This document shows, piece after piece, positions 33,937 to 45,293 of a stretch of 64,000 nucleotides of DNA (positions are counted from its first letter, which is position 1; the number at the start of each line of letters is the position of its first letter). The DNA is taken from the NCBI GenBank assembly GCA_030762895.1, contig CM061063.1:96866210-96930209 (forward strand), in the 5' to 3' direction. The notes beneath the pieces are model-generated. The model was not told the origin of the DNA. It searched no databases and saw only the letters and a list, made by a program, of their open reading frames with translations. Both the position numbers and the translations under genes were made by a program. Source of the DNA: Sophora flavescens (taxonomy: Eukaryota > Streptophyta > Magnoliopsida > Fabales > Fabaceae).

Positions 33937-35990
33937 CAAAATCTACCCCTTTTCTAGCTGGAAACTAGATGAGCCAGAGGCTTATCAAAACACCCCAAAC
34001 TTAAACCTTGCTTGTCCCCAAGCAAACCAAAACTCAAAAAGACTCAAAACTTGGCAAGCTTAAAGGATTCAATCAATTTTTGCACAAATTTCATGCAATT
34101 TAACACAACAATTTTTCTTCAATGTTTTCCCCCCTTGCAACAATGTAATCCCTACATTCATTTACTTTAAACAATTGAGAATTCCATCATTCATGCAATC
34201 AGTAATCTGAGTTGAGGATCCAAGTGACACACAAAAGGGAGATCACCAAATTCAAACAATTGCCTTCCTCATAAGGGCATTTAATATTTCACTCATTCGC
34301 TCAATTTGTCTAAGCTACCATCTTTTCACTCAATCTCGCATTTCAAGAGCACTTCCCATGAATTTGATTTTCATCTCAATCAAGGTTCCCACAAAAACAT
34401 GCATGCAATATCAAAAGGTCTTTCATAGGTTGTAATGAGGCTTGGCTCAAGGTAAGATATTCAAAGGATAGAGGCTTAGTCCCTAGGATCAATGAGAGCA
34501 TGAAACTAGCATTGCAACAATTGAATTTACTCTCATATTATTCTATTCCTTGCATTGGGTGGCTACGATCCTCTTCCTTTTTATACTTTTTCACTTTGCC
34601 ATTTTTGGCATATATTCAATACTTTTCATCACATTTTTTTATTCAAGCCTTCGGCCTTTAATTTTGCTTTTCTTTTTCTCAACTATGATTCATGAACTTT
34701 GTAGCCACCCCAAACTTAGTTCCACGACAACACTCACAAAGCTAAAATTCCATGCTCTCCTAAATCCTAGGATAGGGGAAAATCATGGTTTTTCTGAGTT
34801 GATGGCTTGTAATGTAAGTTCATCAACAACAATAGGCTTCAAGGCTCAATGTGGCTAACTAGGGATCATTCATCAAGGTTGGTTCAATTTATGGCCAAGT
34901 AGTTATTTCAAAGAAAAATTTCCTAGATCATTTGATGCAACATATAAATATGCAAACCATGCACAGATTCAAACAAATCCGAGAAAGTGCAGCTTAAAAT
35001 ATTCACACAATTAAGAACATGTTGGAGGCTCAAATTTCTCACCTGGACATTTTTGCAAATTGTTTGACCGAGATACAATTCCTAGTGTGTGCACCCCTTC
35101 ACCCCAAACTTGTCATAAATCAAGAAATCACAATAAAATTTCTCAAAGTTCAATTTTCAATTTTTCACATGGGGATCAAATTCTCGATTTTCAGAACCTA
35201 GGGGGAAATCATCAATGGTCAACATAATTCATGCAGTCAATCTATGCTAAATTTAATTAAAATCCACCAAGCTTGCCGACACAACACTCACACACATACT
35301 CTTGATCTTCTCAAATTATTCAAGAGCGAAATTCAAAAACAAATGGAAAAAGGGAAAGAAAACAAAAACAAAGCAATTGGTTCCCTCCCCCACACTTAAG
35401 GCATACATTGTCCTCAATGAAAGAACATAAATATAAAATAAGAGTGAGGGAAAGGAGAAGGTGCTCCCTGATCAAGTTGTAGTGTAGCTGGGCACTTCCA
35501 AGGAAAGCTCTTCTACGGTTGCATCCTCATCCAATTGGTTGGCCCATGATATTCCGGGCTCTCCATGCAGCTTGGGTTGCCTCCTCATCCTCTAGTCCCT
35601 CGGGCACGCCCCCTGTGGCATAGCACCCTGGTCCCCAGGGTAGTCCTGCCACCCAAGCCGAGGGGACAGCTCTTCCTGAAAACCCTAATTGCAGATTCGC
35701 GAGGCGATACATCACTCGCGAGGCGAATCTGGAAAAATTGTTCTTCACACTTTCCAGAATCGCGAGGCGAGTAATAGCACGCGAGGCGAATCTAGAATTC
35801 CAACAGCTGATGATGCCCAGATTCGCGAGGCGAAAGTTGCTCTCGCGACGCGAGACAGAAGCGTGAGCAAGCCTCTGAGATTTAGGGCTTCTGTCTCGCG
35901 AGGCCACTGTGGATTCGCGGGGTGAATCTGTCTTTTTTTCAGAAGAGAAAATGACAGAAACTTAAAAAAAATAATAAAGGATATCTAGCT
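33937..35990 (-). other. Athila-like region between integrase and 3' LTR, no env found
   Basis: Athila elements often carry an envelope-like frame here. I see only scattered stops, the motif cluster and short frames with no signal peptide or membrane segment that would support an env-like protein. Near 33985-34030 the CACCCCAAACTTAAACCTTGCTTGTCC stretch is the sort of sequence found close to the polypurine tract in this lineage. Confidence 0.5.
35694..35930. repeat. TCGCGAGGCGA motif cluster 2
   Basis: At least eight near-copies (ATTCGCGAGGCGA, CTCGCGAGGCGAAT and variants) in the region between integrase and the 3' LTR. Translated on the minus strand they give a repeated SRFASR..RLA pattern in a 126-residue open frame (35527-35907) that I do not regard as a real protein. 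Confidence 0.8.
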
Positions 35991-36053
35991 TGGGTTGCCT
36001 CCCAAGTAGCGCTTGTTTAACGTCCCGAGCCTGACTCAAGTCACCACTAAGGG

Positions 36054-37150
36054 TTAATCCAGAAGAAGAACTTGCTTGCCATTTGGGATTGATTCCCCAT
36101 GGTAATGCTTTAGCCATTTCCCATTTACCTTGAAGTTGCCAAAGTCCCCTTCTAATTCTGCTGCTCCGTGTGGAAAAACTTGGAGGACCTTGAATGGTCC
36201 CGACCACCTTGATTTTAGCTTTCCAGGAAAGAGTCTCAACCTTGAATTATAAAGAAGTACCATTTGTTCGGGCTCAAACCTCCTAGGAAAGATGTGCTTG
36301 TCATGCCATGCCTTAGTCTGCTCTTTGTAGATTCTTGCATTTTCATATGCTTGCATGCAGATCTCAGACAACTCATTTAAGTCCAAAAGCCTTTTTTCAC
36401 AAGCCTTCGTCAAATCAAAGTTGAGTTCTCGAATTGCCCAATAAGACTTTTCCTCCAATTCCACCGGCAAGTGGCATGCCTTTCCAAACACCAAATTGTA
36501 AGGAGACCTTCCAATTGGAGTCTTGAAGGCGGTCCTATAAGCCCATAAAGCATCATCTAACCTTTTTGACCAATCCTTCCGTGAGGAGTTGATGGTTTTC
36601 TCAAGAATACGCTTCAACTCACGGTTGGATACCTCTGCTTGCCCATTTGTTTGGGGATGATAAGGAGTAGAGACCCTATGCTTGACCCCATACTTCTCAA
36701 GAAGCTCGTGCATTTGATTGTTGCAAAAGTGGGATCCCCCATCACTAATCAACACTCTAGGGACCCCAAACCTCGAGAAGATATTGCGCCTTAGGAATTC
36801 CATGACTACCCGCGCATCATCCGTAGTTGTTGGGATTGCTTCTACCCACTTTGACACGTAGTCCACCGCCACCAAAATGTATTGATAGGAGAAAGATGGT
36901 GGGAATGGTCCCATGAAATCTATCCCCCACACATCAAAGAGCTCTACTTCAAGCATGCAATTCAAGGGGAGTTCATGCTGCTTAGAGATGTTGCCAACTC
37001 TTTGGCAACGATCACAGTTCTCAACAAAGGTGTGGGCATCCTTGAAGAGCGTTGGCCAATAAAACCCGCTTTGGAGGATTTTTCTGCGGTCTTCTTTCCC
37101 CCAAAATGACCACCATAAATCCGAGCTATGACAATTCCATAACACGTTTC
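36054..37150 (-). pseudogene. int: Athila-like integrase
   Basis: Inserts element DNA into the genome. The core has the DDE residues in context: WGIDFMGP, ISDGGSHF and NGQAEVSNRE, with YHPQTNGQAE as usual. The C-terminus has an LKSRWSGPFKV module and ends at 36054. The N-terminal His/Cys zinc finger is damaged. The Cys pair remains (ENCDRC), but at about 37105 the frame shifts, so the second His motif (YGGHFG) is only found in another frame. The link back to RNase H is also out of frame, with a stop at 37261-37263. Confidence 0.85.
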
Positions 37151-37260
37151 CGATTTAGTCATGGGGAATGCACCTTCTTAGGATCCCATCCGAGCATTGC
37201 TTGGAAAGATAGGGGGTCCTCCCACACATAATACTTTGCATCCGAGAAGAACTTCTTCCT

Positions 37261-38286
37261 TTATTGATTAGTCCAACCTTGCGGAACCACATTTGAAGAT
37301 TTGAAGTTGGCCATGTCAGCGAACCAAGGAGAGAAATTTTCAATGAGTGCAAACAGTTTTTCATCAGGAAATTCTTCCTTGATGTCTAACAATTCCTCCT
37401 CGGTGTCGGGATTGACCAACCTAGATAAGTGGTCCGCCACACCATTGTTAGATCCCTTCATGTCCTTAATCTCTAGATCAAATTCCTGCAAAAGAAGAAT
37501 CCACCAAATTAATCTAGGTTTGGCCTCTTGTTTTGTCATCAAGTGTTTTATGACCGCATGATTGGTGAAAACAACAATCTTAGACCCCACAATACAGGAT
37601 CTAAACTTATCTAAAGCAAAAACCACAGCATATAGTTCCTTTTCAGTGGTGGAATAATTAGCTTGTGCCTCATTCAAAACTTTACTTGCGTAATAAATGA
37701 CATGAGCTAACTTTTCCACCCTTTGTCCCAAAACAGCCCCCACCCCATAATCACTAGCATCACACATGATTTCAAATGGTAAATTCCAATTAGGTGTAGT
37801 GATTATGGGTGCGGTGACAAGCATAATTTTCAAAATAGTGAAAGCATTTAAACAAGAAGCATTAAACTCAAAGGATACATCCTTCGCAAGAAGGTCACAA
37901 AGCGGCTTTGCTATTTTGGAGAAGTCCTTGATGAATCTCCGGTAGAACCCGACATGACCCAAGAAACTCCTCACCCCCTTTACATTGGTTGGTGGGGGAA
38001 GCTTCTCAATCAACTCAATATTGGCTTTATCAACCTCAATCCCCCTTTGGGAGATTTTGTGCCCCAAGACTATACCTTCCTTGACCATGAAGTGGCATTT
38101 CTCCCAATTGAGCACAAGGTTAGTCTCTTGGCACCTTTTAAGCACCAAAGTCAAGTTCTTCAAGCAATTGTCATATGAGGTCCCAAAGACCGAGAAGTCA
38201 TCCATGAACACCTCAATGCATTTCTCCACCATGTCCGAGAAAATAGAAAGCATGCACCTTTGGAAAGTAGCAGGAGAGTTGCACAA
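37261..38286 (-). pseudogene. Athila-like reverse transcriptase (C-terminal part) and RNase H
   Basis: Carries the catalytic FMDDFSVFG, then HKISQRGIEVDKA, the VGFYRRFIKDFSKIAKPL connection and RNase H (CDASDYGVGAVLGQ, STTEKELYAVVFA, then FTNHAV where FTDHA is usual). The Asp-to-Asn change removes a likely catalytic acidic residue of RNase H. Its start at 38286 is the edge of a frameshifting deletion. Confidence 0.85.
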
Positions 38287-38921
38287 GTGAAGGCCGTCTT
38301 CTCTTGGTCTTGAGGATCCGCCACAATTTGATTATAGCCGGAGTAACCATCTAAGAAACAATAGTACTCATATCCGGCTAACCTTTCAAGCATTTGATCA
38401 ATGAAGGGAAGAGGGAAGTGATCTTTCCTTGTTGCCTCATTTAGCCTTCTATAATCAATACATACTCTCCACCCCGTGATGGTCCTCGTTGGGATCAATT
38501 CATTGCTTTCATTGACCACCACGGTTGTGCCACCTTTCTTTGGGACCACATGAATTGGACTAACCCAATTGCTATCCGAGATTGGATAGATGATTCCGGC
38601 ATCTAAAATTTTAATCACTTCCTTACGCACAGCTTCATCCATGATGGGATTTAACCATCTTTGTGGTTGAACCACCGGCTTATAATCATCCTCCATCAAA
38701 ATCTTATGCATGCATAAGGAAGGGCTTATACCTTTTAGGTCCGAAATCTTCCACCCAATGGCGGATTTGTGTTCCCTAAGAACTCTCAATAGCTTTTCTT
38801 CTTCATCTTTTTTCAAGGCATTGCTAATGATTACCGGATGTTGTCCCTTCTCCCCTAAGAATGCATACCTTAAGTGGGTTGGGAGTTGCTTCAACTCCGG
38901 TGCTTTGTTATCTTCTTCCAT
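38283..38921 (-). pseudogene. Athila-like reverse transcriptase, N-terminal part
   Basis: Contains DSNWVSPIHVVPKKGG, GWRVCIDYRRLNEATRKDHF and FLDGYSGYNQI, the fingers and first palm motifs. After EKTAFTC the reading frame breaks: the block with the usual MPFGL motif is missing and the sequence continues in another frame as CNSPATFQRC. The join retains a short shared CTTGT-like sequence, so a microhomology deletion is likely. An in-frame TAA at 38940-38942 separates it from the protease frame. Confidence 0.85.
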
Positions 38922-38939
38922 TCCTTCGTTGTCGAGCTT

Positions 38940-39911
38940 TTACTTTGCACATTCATCCTTTGGGAGACTCGGTAAGGCTTCCATGTTTTTTAAGCACTCA
39001 AGATAGTCCCCATCCCCTAAAGGGTCTTCTTCCTCACTATCATCATCATGGGATTCTACCAACACTTGTGCAAGTGAAGAACCATGGGCTTCTCTAGTGG
39101 CCTTTGCCATGACAATTGAGTCCACCATATCCACTCGATACACATCCGACCTTTCAGCGGGGTGCTTCATTGCTTCAAAGATATTGAAGACTACATTCTC
39201 ATCTTGCACCCTTAGGGTGAGTTTCCCTTGTTGCACATCTATCAAATCACGCCCAGTGTCCAAGAAGGGCCTACCCAATATGAGAGGGATCTCGGCGTCT
39301 TCATCCATATCAAGCACCACAAAATCCGCTGGAAATATGAACTTGTCCACCTTCACTAACAAATCTTCGACCACCCCATAAGGATATTTTATAGAACGAT
39401 CGGCTAGTTGGAGTGACATCCGTGTATCTTTGGCTTCTTTGATCCCCAACTTCTTCATCATAGAGAGGGGCATCAAGTTGATGCTTGCCCCTAGATCACA
39501 CAACGCCTTTCCTAGAGTCATCTCCCCAATGGTGCATGGTATAGAAAAAGAACCGGGATCCTTCAACTTTGGAGGTAGTTTTCTTTGAAGAATGGCACTA
39601 CACTCCTCGGTCAAAGCAACCGTTTCCTCATCCACTATTTTCCGCTTCTTGGAGAGAAGCTCCTTCATAAACCGGTCATAAGATGGCATTTGTTCCAAGG
39701 CTTCCTCAAATGGAATGTTAATTTGAAGTTTGCGGAAGACATCAAGGAATTTATTGAACTGTTTATCTTGTAGAGGCTTCTTCAATCTTTCGGGATATGG
39801 TACCTTCATGAAGGGCGGGAGGTCTTTGGGTTCAACCCACTTGTTTCTTCGGAAGTCTTCATCTACACGTTTTAACCTTCCCCCTTGCTCCGGTGCCTTG
39901 TCACTTGCCAA
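38940..39911 (-). pseudogene. Athila-like gag-pol segment with aspartic protease
   Basis: The open frame of 323 residues includes the region between gag and protease (LPPFMKVPYPERLKK, QMPSYDRFMKELLSKKRK) and the protease active site ALCDLGASINLMPLS. The Athila lineage uses DLGAS where most retroelements have DTGA or DSGA. The flap and ILGRPFLDT follow. The protease would process gag-pol. It is out of frame with gag upstream (shift near 39920-40030). Confidence 0.85.
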
Positions 39912-41351
39912 CTCCTCTTTCTTAGGTTGCTCTTCCTCAACATGTGGTTGTTACGAGGCCTCAGCTTCCTGAGAACTAGTTGCACCCCTGTTAGATCCCA
40001 ACACCCTACTCTTCTAGTTGCTACGACATTGCATTGGTTCTTAGGGTTGTTCTCGGTATCACCTGGGAAAGTGCCTGGGAGACGCTCATTTAGTTGCTTT
40101 GCGAGCTGAGCCATCTGCGTCTCTAGATTCTGAATTGCCGACCATGTATGAGTTACCAACTTGTCAATGGTTGTGCTTGTATTGATTGACAACTTCTCAA
40201 TTGCCGCATTTGTCTTTTTTATAGCCAACTCCCAAGGTTGCCTTCCACCATCTGTTGTTTGCAATTGATTAGGCCCTGGAAGATCCTGCTGAGTATTGCG
40301 TTGATGGATTCCATAGTTTGGTCTCTGATTCTATTGAGGTTGTTGTTACCCAGCTAGACCACCACTAGCATTACTCCAAGCGAAACCCGGATGGTCTCTC
40401 CTCATATAACCCCTATTCTGATTCTGACTGTAATCATTCTGTCTGTTCCTCTGATAGTTGTTCTGGGGCACACTGTCATAGAAATTGTGGCATGAGTCCA
40501 CATGTTCTTGAGAGAAGTTGAACGGACAACTCTGAATGTCATGATCTCCATTACAATTATCACAACCCGGAGGCATTCCTTCGTGTATCACATTAACCTT
40601 TTTGTTCCCAGACAATGCCGCATTTTGCATCTTCAACAGTTTATTTTGCTCTAGAATGGCTTCTATTGTTGCAGAACTGACTCCACTTGAGGTTTCCCTA
40701 CCACGGTTGTAATCATTGTTCGACATCTTCTCCAATAACGCCCATCCATCCTCAGTTGATAAATAAGAAAAAGAACCACCCGCTGCGGCATCACATTTCA
40801 TCTGGTAGCGCCCCCTTAACCCGTTAAAGAAATGTTGAACATTGGAGACCGGGTCAAAGAAGGCCGAAGGACATCTTCTCAAGAGCACATTATACCTCTC
40901 CCAAGCTTCATTATAAGAGTCATCTTCTGTCTGCCTGAAAGATGTGATGGCTACTCTTGCTTGTGCCGCTTTCTGAGGAGGAAAATATTTAGTGAGGAAC
41001 TTTTGGGCCATTTTCTCCCATGTTCTGATACTGTTGCGATCCAAGCTGTCAAACCAATCGCCAGCGGTATCCCTAAGAGAGAGAGGGAATAGCCGCAAGC
41101 GAAACTCATCTTGAGAAACTCCTCTTGTCTTCTGCATGTCACAAGCTTCAAGGAAGCGAGTGATGTGTCTATGAGGGTCTTGTTTACCACCCCCATCAAA
41201 TTGATTCTCACGGATATGGGCTGTGACACATCCTTCCACTCTGAAGGAATCTGTATCGGGGTTGCCCCTCACGATAGAAGAAGCACAATCATCCAAATTG
41301 GGTAGATTGTACTCGAAGAGAGGCTTGTAAGGAGGAGGAGGAGGAGGGTTT
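39872..41351 (-). pseudogene. gag: Athila-like gag, main part
   Basis: Includes the gag core (HITRFLEACD, LRLFPLSLRDTAGDWFDSL, TWEKMAQKFLTKYFPPQKAA) and a Cys/His segment (CDNCNGDHDIQSCPFN). Frame: open from 41351 to 40346, where TAA and soon after TAG interrupt it (both consistent with C-to-T changes in CAA/CAG codons), then open again to about 40030 before a frameshift. The N-terminal coding piece is at 50402-50558. The reading phase is kept across the 41352-50401 insertion when the 5-bp duplication is counted once. Confidence 0.85.
41347..41351. other. 5-bp target duplication GGTTT, left
   Basis: GGTTT immediately before the LTR start at 41352, matching GGTTT at 50402-50406. Confidence 0.9.
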
Positions 41352-41795
41352 TGTAACACCCTACTTTTTATTTTCCGATTTTTATTTTTTTCAGTAAAAA
41401 TATTTTCGCTGTATTAACCGGTATAAATGTATTTATTTATATTTTTATCCGAGTTCATGGAGATTGATTTTTATAAAATAAAAATCATATTCATACTCTA
41501 TCTTAGGGTAGAAGCTTACGGTAAAAATTTGGGTTGAAAATTCAGACGGAACCCGGTCTGCGTTTTCCTTGTGATAAAATAATTTCTTGGGAAGAAAACC
41601 AAATTTTGACTCGTGAACGAAAAATGGTTTATATTTAAATCATATTTCTAACGAGTTTGGTTGTTTTGAAAATTTTCAACTGAAAATAAAATATTACGCT
41701 TTTTACGGGCGTAAAACCCTAATCGGGAAACCGACGGAGTCGAGAAGGGAAGTGCAGAGACCCGTCAAGAGATCGGGACAACGAGTCATACATGA

Positions 41796-42125
41796 TGACT
41801 CATGGAGGATGAGTCACTAAGCATTTATGAGCATTAAATGCAAGTAATCATGACATTTAGGTAAAAAGACCAAAATACCCCCAAGCTTTCGCGGGTATTA
41901 ACAAGACGCATCTACGCACTCTTATCCACTCATTTTACGTGGTTGAAAACCTCCCAAATCTCTCCAATTTCGTGCCTCCACCTCCAATAAATCTTACCTA
42001 TTTCATTTTGCTTTCGTTTCATTATTTTCCTCTCTCAAAAACCGAAATCGGGTAAAACGAATTTGAGCGTGACGGAATTTAGGGGAACCGCTAATGGATA
42101 AGATCGATGACTCATTGGTGAGTCA
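41796..42125. promoter_or_regulatory. Cluster of four TGAGTCA/TGACTCA motifs in U3
   Basis: Perfect heptamers at 41796-41802, 41810-41816, 42108-42114 and 42119-42125, upstream of the TATA box at 42328. TGAGTCA is the GCN4-like site bound by plant bZIP proteins. The same layout is in the 3' LTR and, with two motifs, in the LTR at 3718-5122. Confidence 0.55.
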
Positions 42126-42327
42126 TTTTGTGTGGTCCAAAATCAGCCACACCTCCATCAAATGTGAGCCACATATTATTAACCATGGTTAGCCAAAATA
42201 ACCTTAGTTAAGTTAATTATAACCTTAGTTAAGTTAATTATAACCTTAGTTAAGCTTATATTAATTTAATAATCACAAAACTCATTAAACCAATTCCTTT
42301 TAACCAAACAAGGCATAAGATTACTCC

Positions 42328-42335
42328 TATAAATA
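42328..42335 (+). promoter_or_regulatory. TATA box of 5' LTR
   Basis: CTCCTATAAATACCCC. The equivalent in the 3' LTR is at 47433-47440. Confidence 0.65.
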
Positions 42336-44040
42336 CCCCAAAACCGTGGCCTCCCTCACCATTTCACTCATCTTCTTCATTCTCTTCATCTTCCTCACCA
42401 ACTAAGTTACAAAACCCTAAGAACACCGAACTCCCACCAAACATATGACCCTCTTCCTTTCTGAAACCCGGAAAACACTCAACATAAAAGTTGTTCCTCT
42501 TTCTCTCTTATTTCCAACAAGATAAAGATCATCAAAAACGGATAAGTGGATTGGGAGAAAGGCTCAAAATACAGAAACTGCCCAGAATTCCCAGCAACCC
42601 ACGAAACAGCATAAATAAGGCCCTTTTCACCCCTGTTATGATCCGAACCGAATGAAACCTTAAACACCAAAGTTGTTCCTTTTCTTCTTATCTTTCTATC
42701 AAGCCAAAGTTCGTGATTTTTGGATGAGTATATTGTGAGATACACTCACAATACCATCATACCCTCAAGCTGTCCAGTTTTCAACATAGTGAAGGTTGAT
42801 CATTTTCTTCATTTCTTCAATCTTCAAGAGGTAAAAGCTCACCTCCTTGATCATATAAGCTTTCATATTCATGTATTTATCATGTTTATGCCATGAATCA
42901 TATTTTTCCATTCCTAGATCTAGAACTTCAAATAATTCTAGAAAATTGTAGAAAAATCCTTTTAATGTGAAACCAATTTTTATGATCTTGTGATGTCTTC
43001 CACTTTCATTATCCAAGAGCATGTAATCAAAAACATTTTCCTTCCCTATTTTCTTTAAGTGGCCGAATCTCACTCAAAGGAGGGTTTGATGATTTGGTTT
43101 TCATTTTAGAAATCTAATGCTTGTTTTAAACTCTCTAGTACCTACATGATCTAAATCCAAGAGCTTGAATCCAACTAAATTTCCTAGCCTATTTTCCTAA
43201 TATGGGCCGAAACCCTAACCCTAAAGGTTAGAGGATTTTGTTTCAAATTTTAGTCTTGTAATAAGTAATCTATGTTAGTTAAGACTCTAGTAACTAGGAT
43301 CCAAAAGATGGCATTAAGAAGATAACCCTAAACCTATTTTCTAAGTTTTGGCCGAACCTAGCCCTAAAGTGTAATAGATGGTTGTTATTTGATTAATTAT
43401 AGTTATGTTGTTTGGTTCAAGGTGAAACTATTAAGCTGTGGTGTGATAGAGAGGAACGTCAAGTTCGAGATTTCGGTGCTAGCTCGGGTGGGGAAAAGAA
43501 TCAACCTATCGTCGGAATCGATAAGTAGTAGATTATATGATAATTGTGTAGGGCGACCTAAACCCTACTAGTAGTCGAGTAATCGACAAGACCAAAATCC
43601 CATTGGAAACCTTTTCTGTAAAACCAATGGTGATTCGGGGATTGTAGGTTTATCGACATTAAGTTGATTTTAAGTATTTGAGGGTGTTTGATTTTATGTT
43701 ATCAAATTTACTGTGATACGCTGGTTGAGGTATTCCATCTGCATGTGACGTATTATTTCGGTGTTTGAATATTTATATGATATTGAGATATTTGAATATT
43801 TTCTAATGTTATGTTATGCATGATCTTCCTGGTTTTAATACTATGCCTAGTTGATTTTAAGTAAGGATATATGTTGTTCGGGAGATGATTGTTTGGGTGA
43901 GAGAATGAATTGACTTAGAGGTGCTTAGCTAAATTAAATTATCTAAATGAGGAGATGTGACATAGAATGCAAGTGGAGGTTGTGAGGAAGAGTTTGAGGT
44001 ACTAGGTTGCTATTGATAAAAGTCAGTAAGAATCATATCG

Positions 44041-44640
44041 TGCTTATGCACTATTTCCTATAAGAGATTAGGGAATAGGGGCGCACCTAGTTATTATTTA
44101 TTATATGCTTATGTGCTATTTCCAATGGGGGCAATAGTGACGCATACTGTGCTTATGCACTATTTCCTATAAGAGATTAGGGAATAGGGGCGCACCTAGT
44201 TATTATTTATTATATGCTTATGTGCTATTTCCAATGGGGGCAATAGTGACGCATATTGTGCTTATGCACTATTTCCTATAAGAGATTAGGGAATATGGGC
44301 GCACCTAGTTATTATTTATTATATGCTTATGTGCTATTTCCAATGGGGGCAATAGTGACGCATACTGTGCTTATGCACTATTTCCTATAAGAGATTAGGG
44401 AATAGGGGCGCACCTAGTTATTATTTATTATATGCTTATGTGCTATTTCCAATGGGGGCAATAGTGACGCATATCGTGCTTATGCACTATTTCCTATGAG
44501 AGATTAGGGAATAGGGGCGCACCGAGTTATTATTTATTATATGCTTATGTGCTATTTTCAATGGGGGAAATAGTGACGCATACTGTGCTTATGCACTATT
44601 TCCTGTGAGAGATACAGGAATATGGGCGCACTGAGTTTTG
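44041..44640 (+). repeat. 109-bp tandem array, about 5.5 units, in 5' LTR
   Basis: Units start TGCTTATGCACTATTTCCTA at 44041, 44150, 44259, 44368, 44477 and 44586, exactly 109 bp apart. Within a unit, a half with GTGCTTATGCACTATTTCC and one with ATGCTTATGTGCTATTTCC suggest an older half-length repeat. Confidence 0.95.
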
Positions 44641-45293
44641 ACCCTAAATAGTTCTGGACTACTGACTAATGTGACAGGAGTGAAGATGACCACATCAGTA
44701 TTAAGTTTTAGTTGCATGGGCTGAGGGTAGAGGATGATATAGTGAATTGAGGATGATTGTTGATTTTGAGTGATGTGTGTCTGACAATTACTGTATAATT
44801 TACTATTACTCTTTTCCGCTTTTTGATGATAGAACTGTTTCTTATTCCCTATATCTTTCTGTATGTTGTATTTTATTTCTGATGTGATCCTACGAGAAGA
44901 CCCGATGGAGGAACCAATTGTTGAGGAGTTAGATGGAACTCCGTATGAACCGGATGCTCGAGGTCGAGCTGTGATCCATGGCGATTAGAGTATAGACATT
45001 ATGGCCAGTGTGTCTAAGGAGTATTTATATTTCCGCTAAGTATGTCTGTAGTGGACTTTATGCCTGTGAGGGATCCTACTGAGAGGGTACCCTTAACAGT
45101 GCTTTTGGAATGTAATAAATAAACAGGTGTGTATGTATGTAATATAGTTTTGGTATGTTTTATATCTGCATAAGTTGTATAATTATTAATTAAGTTTTAA
45201 TTTTTACGTATTTTCAACAGTAAGAGCGCAATTAAGTAAATAAATATTAAGGTTTTAATGTAATAATACAATGGGGTACAACGGGGTGTCTCA

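Larger units (their letters stand above)
41352..45293 (+). mobile_element. 5' LTR of the non-coding element
   Basis: TGTAACACCCTAC start and GGGGTGTCTCA end. U3 is about 1 kb: an inverted repeat CAGAC-N8-GTCTG (41543-41560), four TGAGTCA/TGACTCA motifs, a triple 23-bp repeat (AACCTTAGTTAAGTTAATTAT, about 42200-42257) and the TATA box TATAAATA (42328-42335). The rest is an untranslated leader of about 2.9 kb with a 109-bp tandem array. A short acidic frame (MEEPIVEELDGTPYEPD) lies at about 44910-44985. Confidence 0.9.

Noticed and set aside
35527..35907. 126-codon frame as an Athila envelope-like protein
   Set aside because: It is a translation of the TCGCGAGGCGA cluster, lacks a signal peptide or membrane segment, and is short.
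42479..43073. 88- and 102-codon minus-strand frames repeated at 47584-48178
   Set aside because: They are antisense to the LTR and appear twice only because the LTR is duplicated. The first differs by one residue with no sign of constraint.
43205..43230. Telomere-like AAACCCTAACCCTAAA
   Set aside because: Only two units inside an LTR and its copy at 48310. Too short for an interstitial telomere tract.
44041..44640. CRISPR-like array
   Set aside because: Whole 109-bp units repeat with no unique spacers, in a plant LTR. It is an ordinary tandem repeat.
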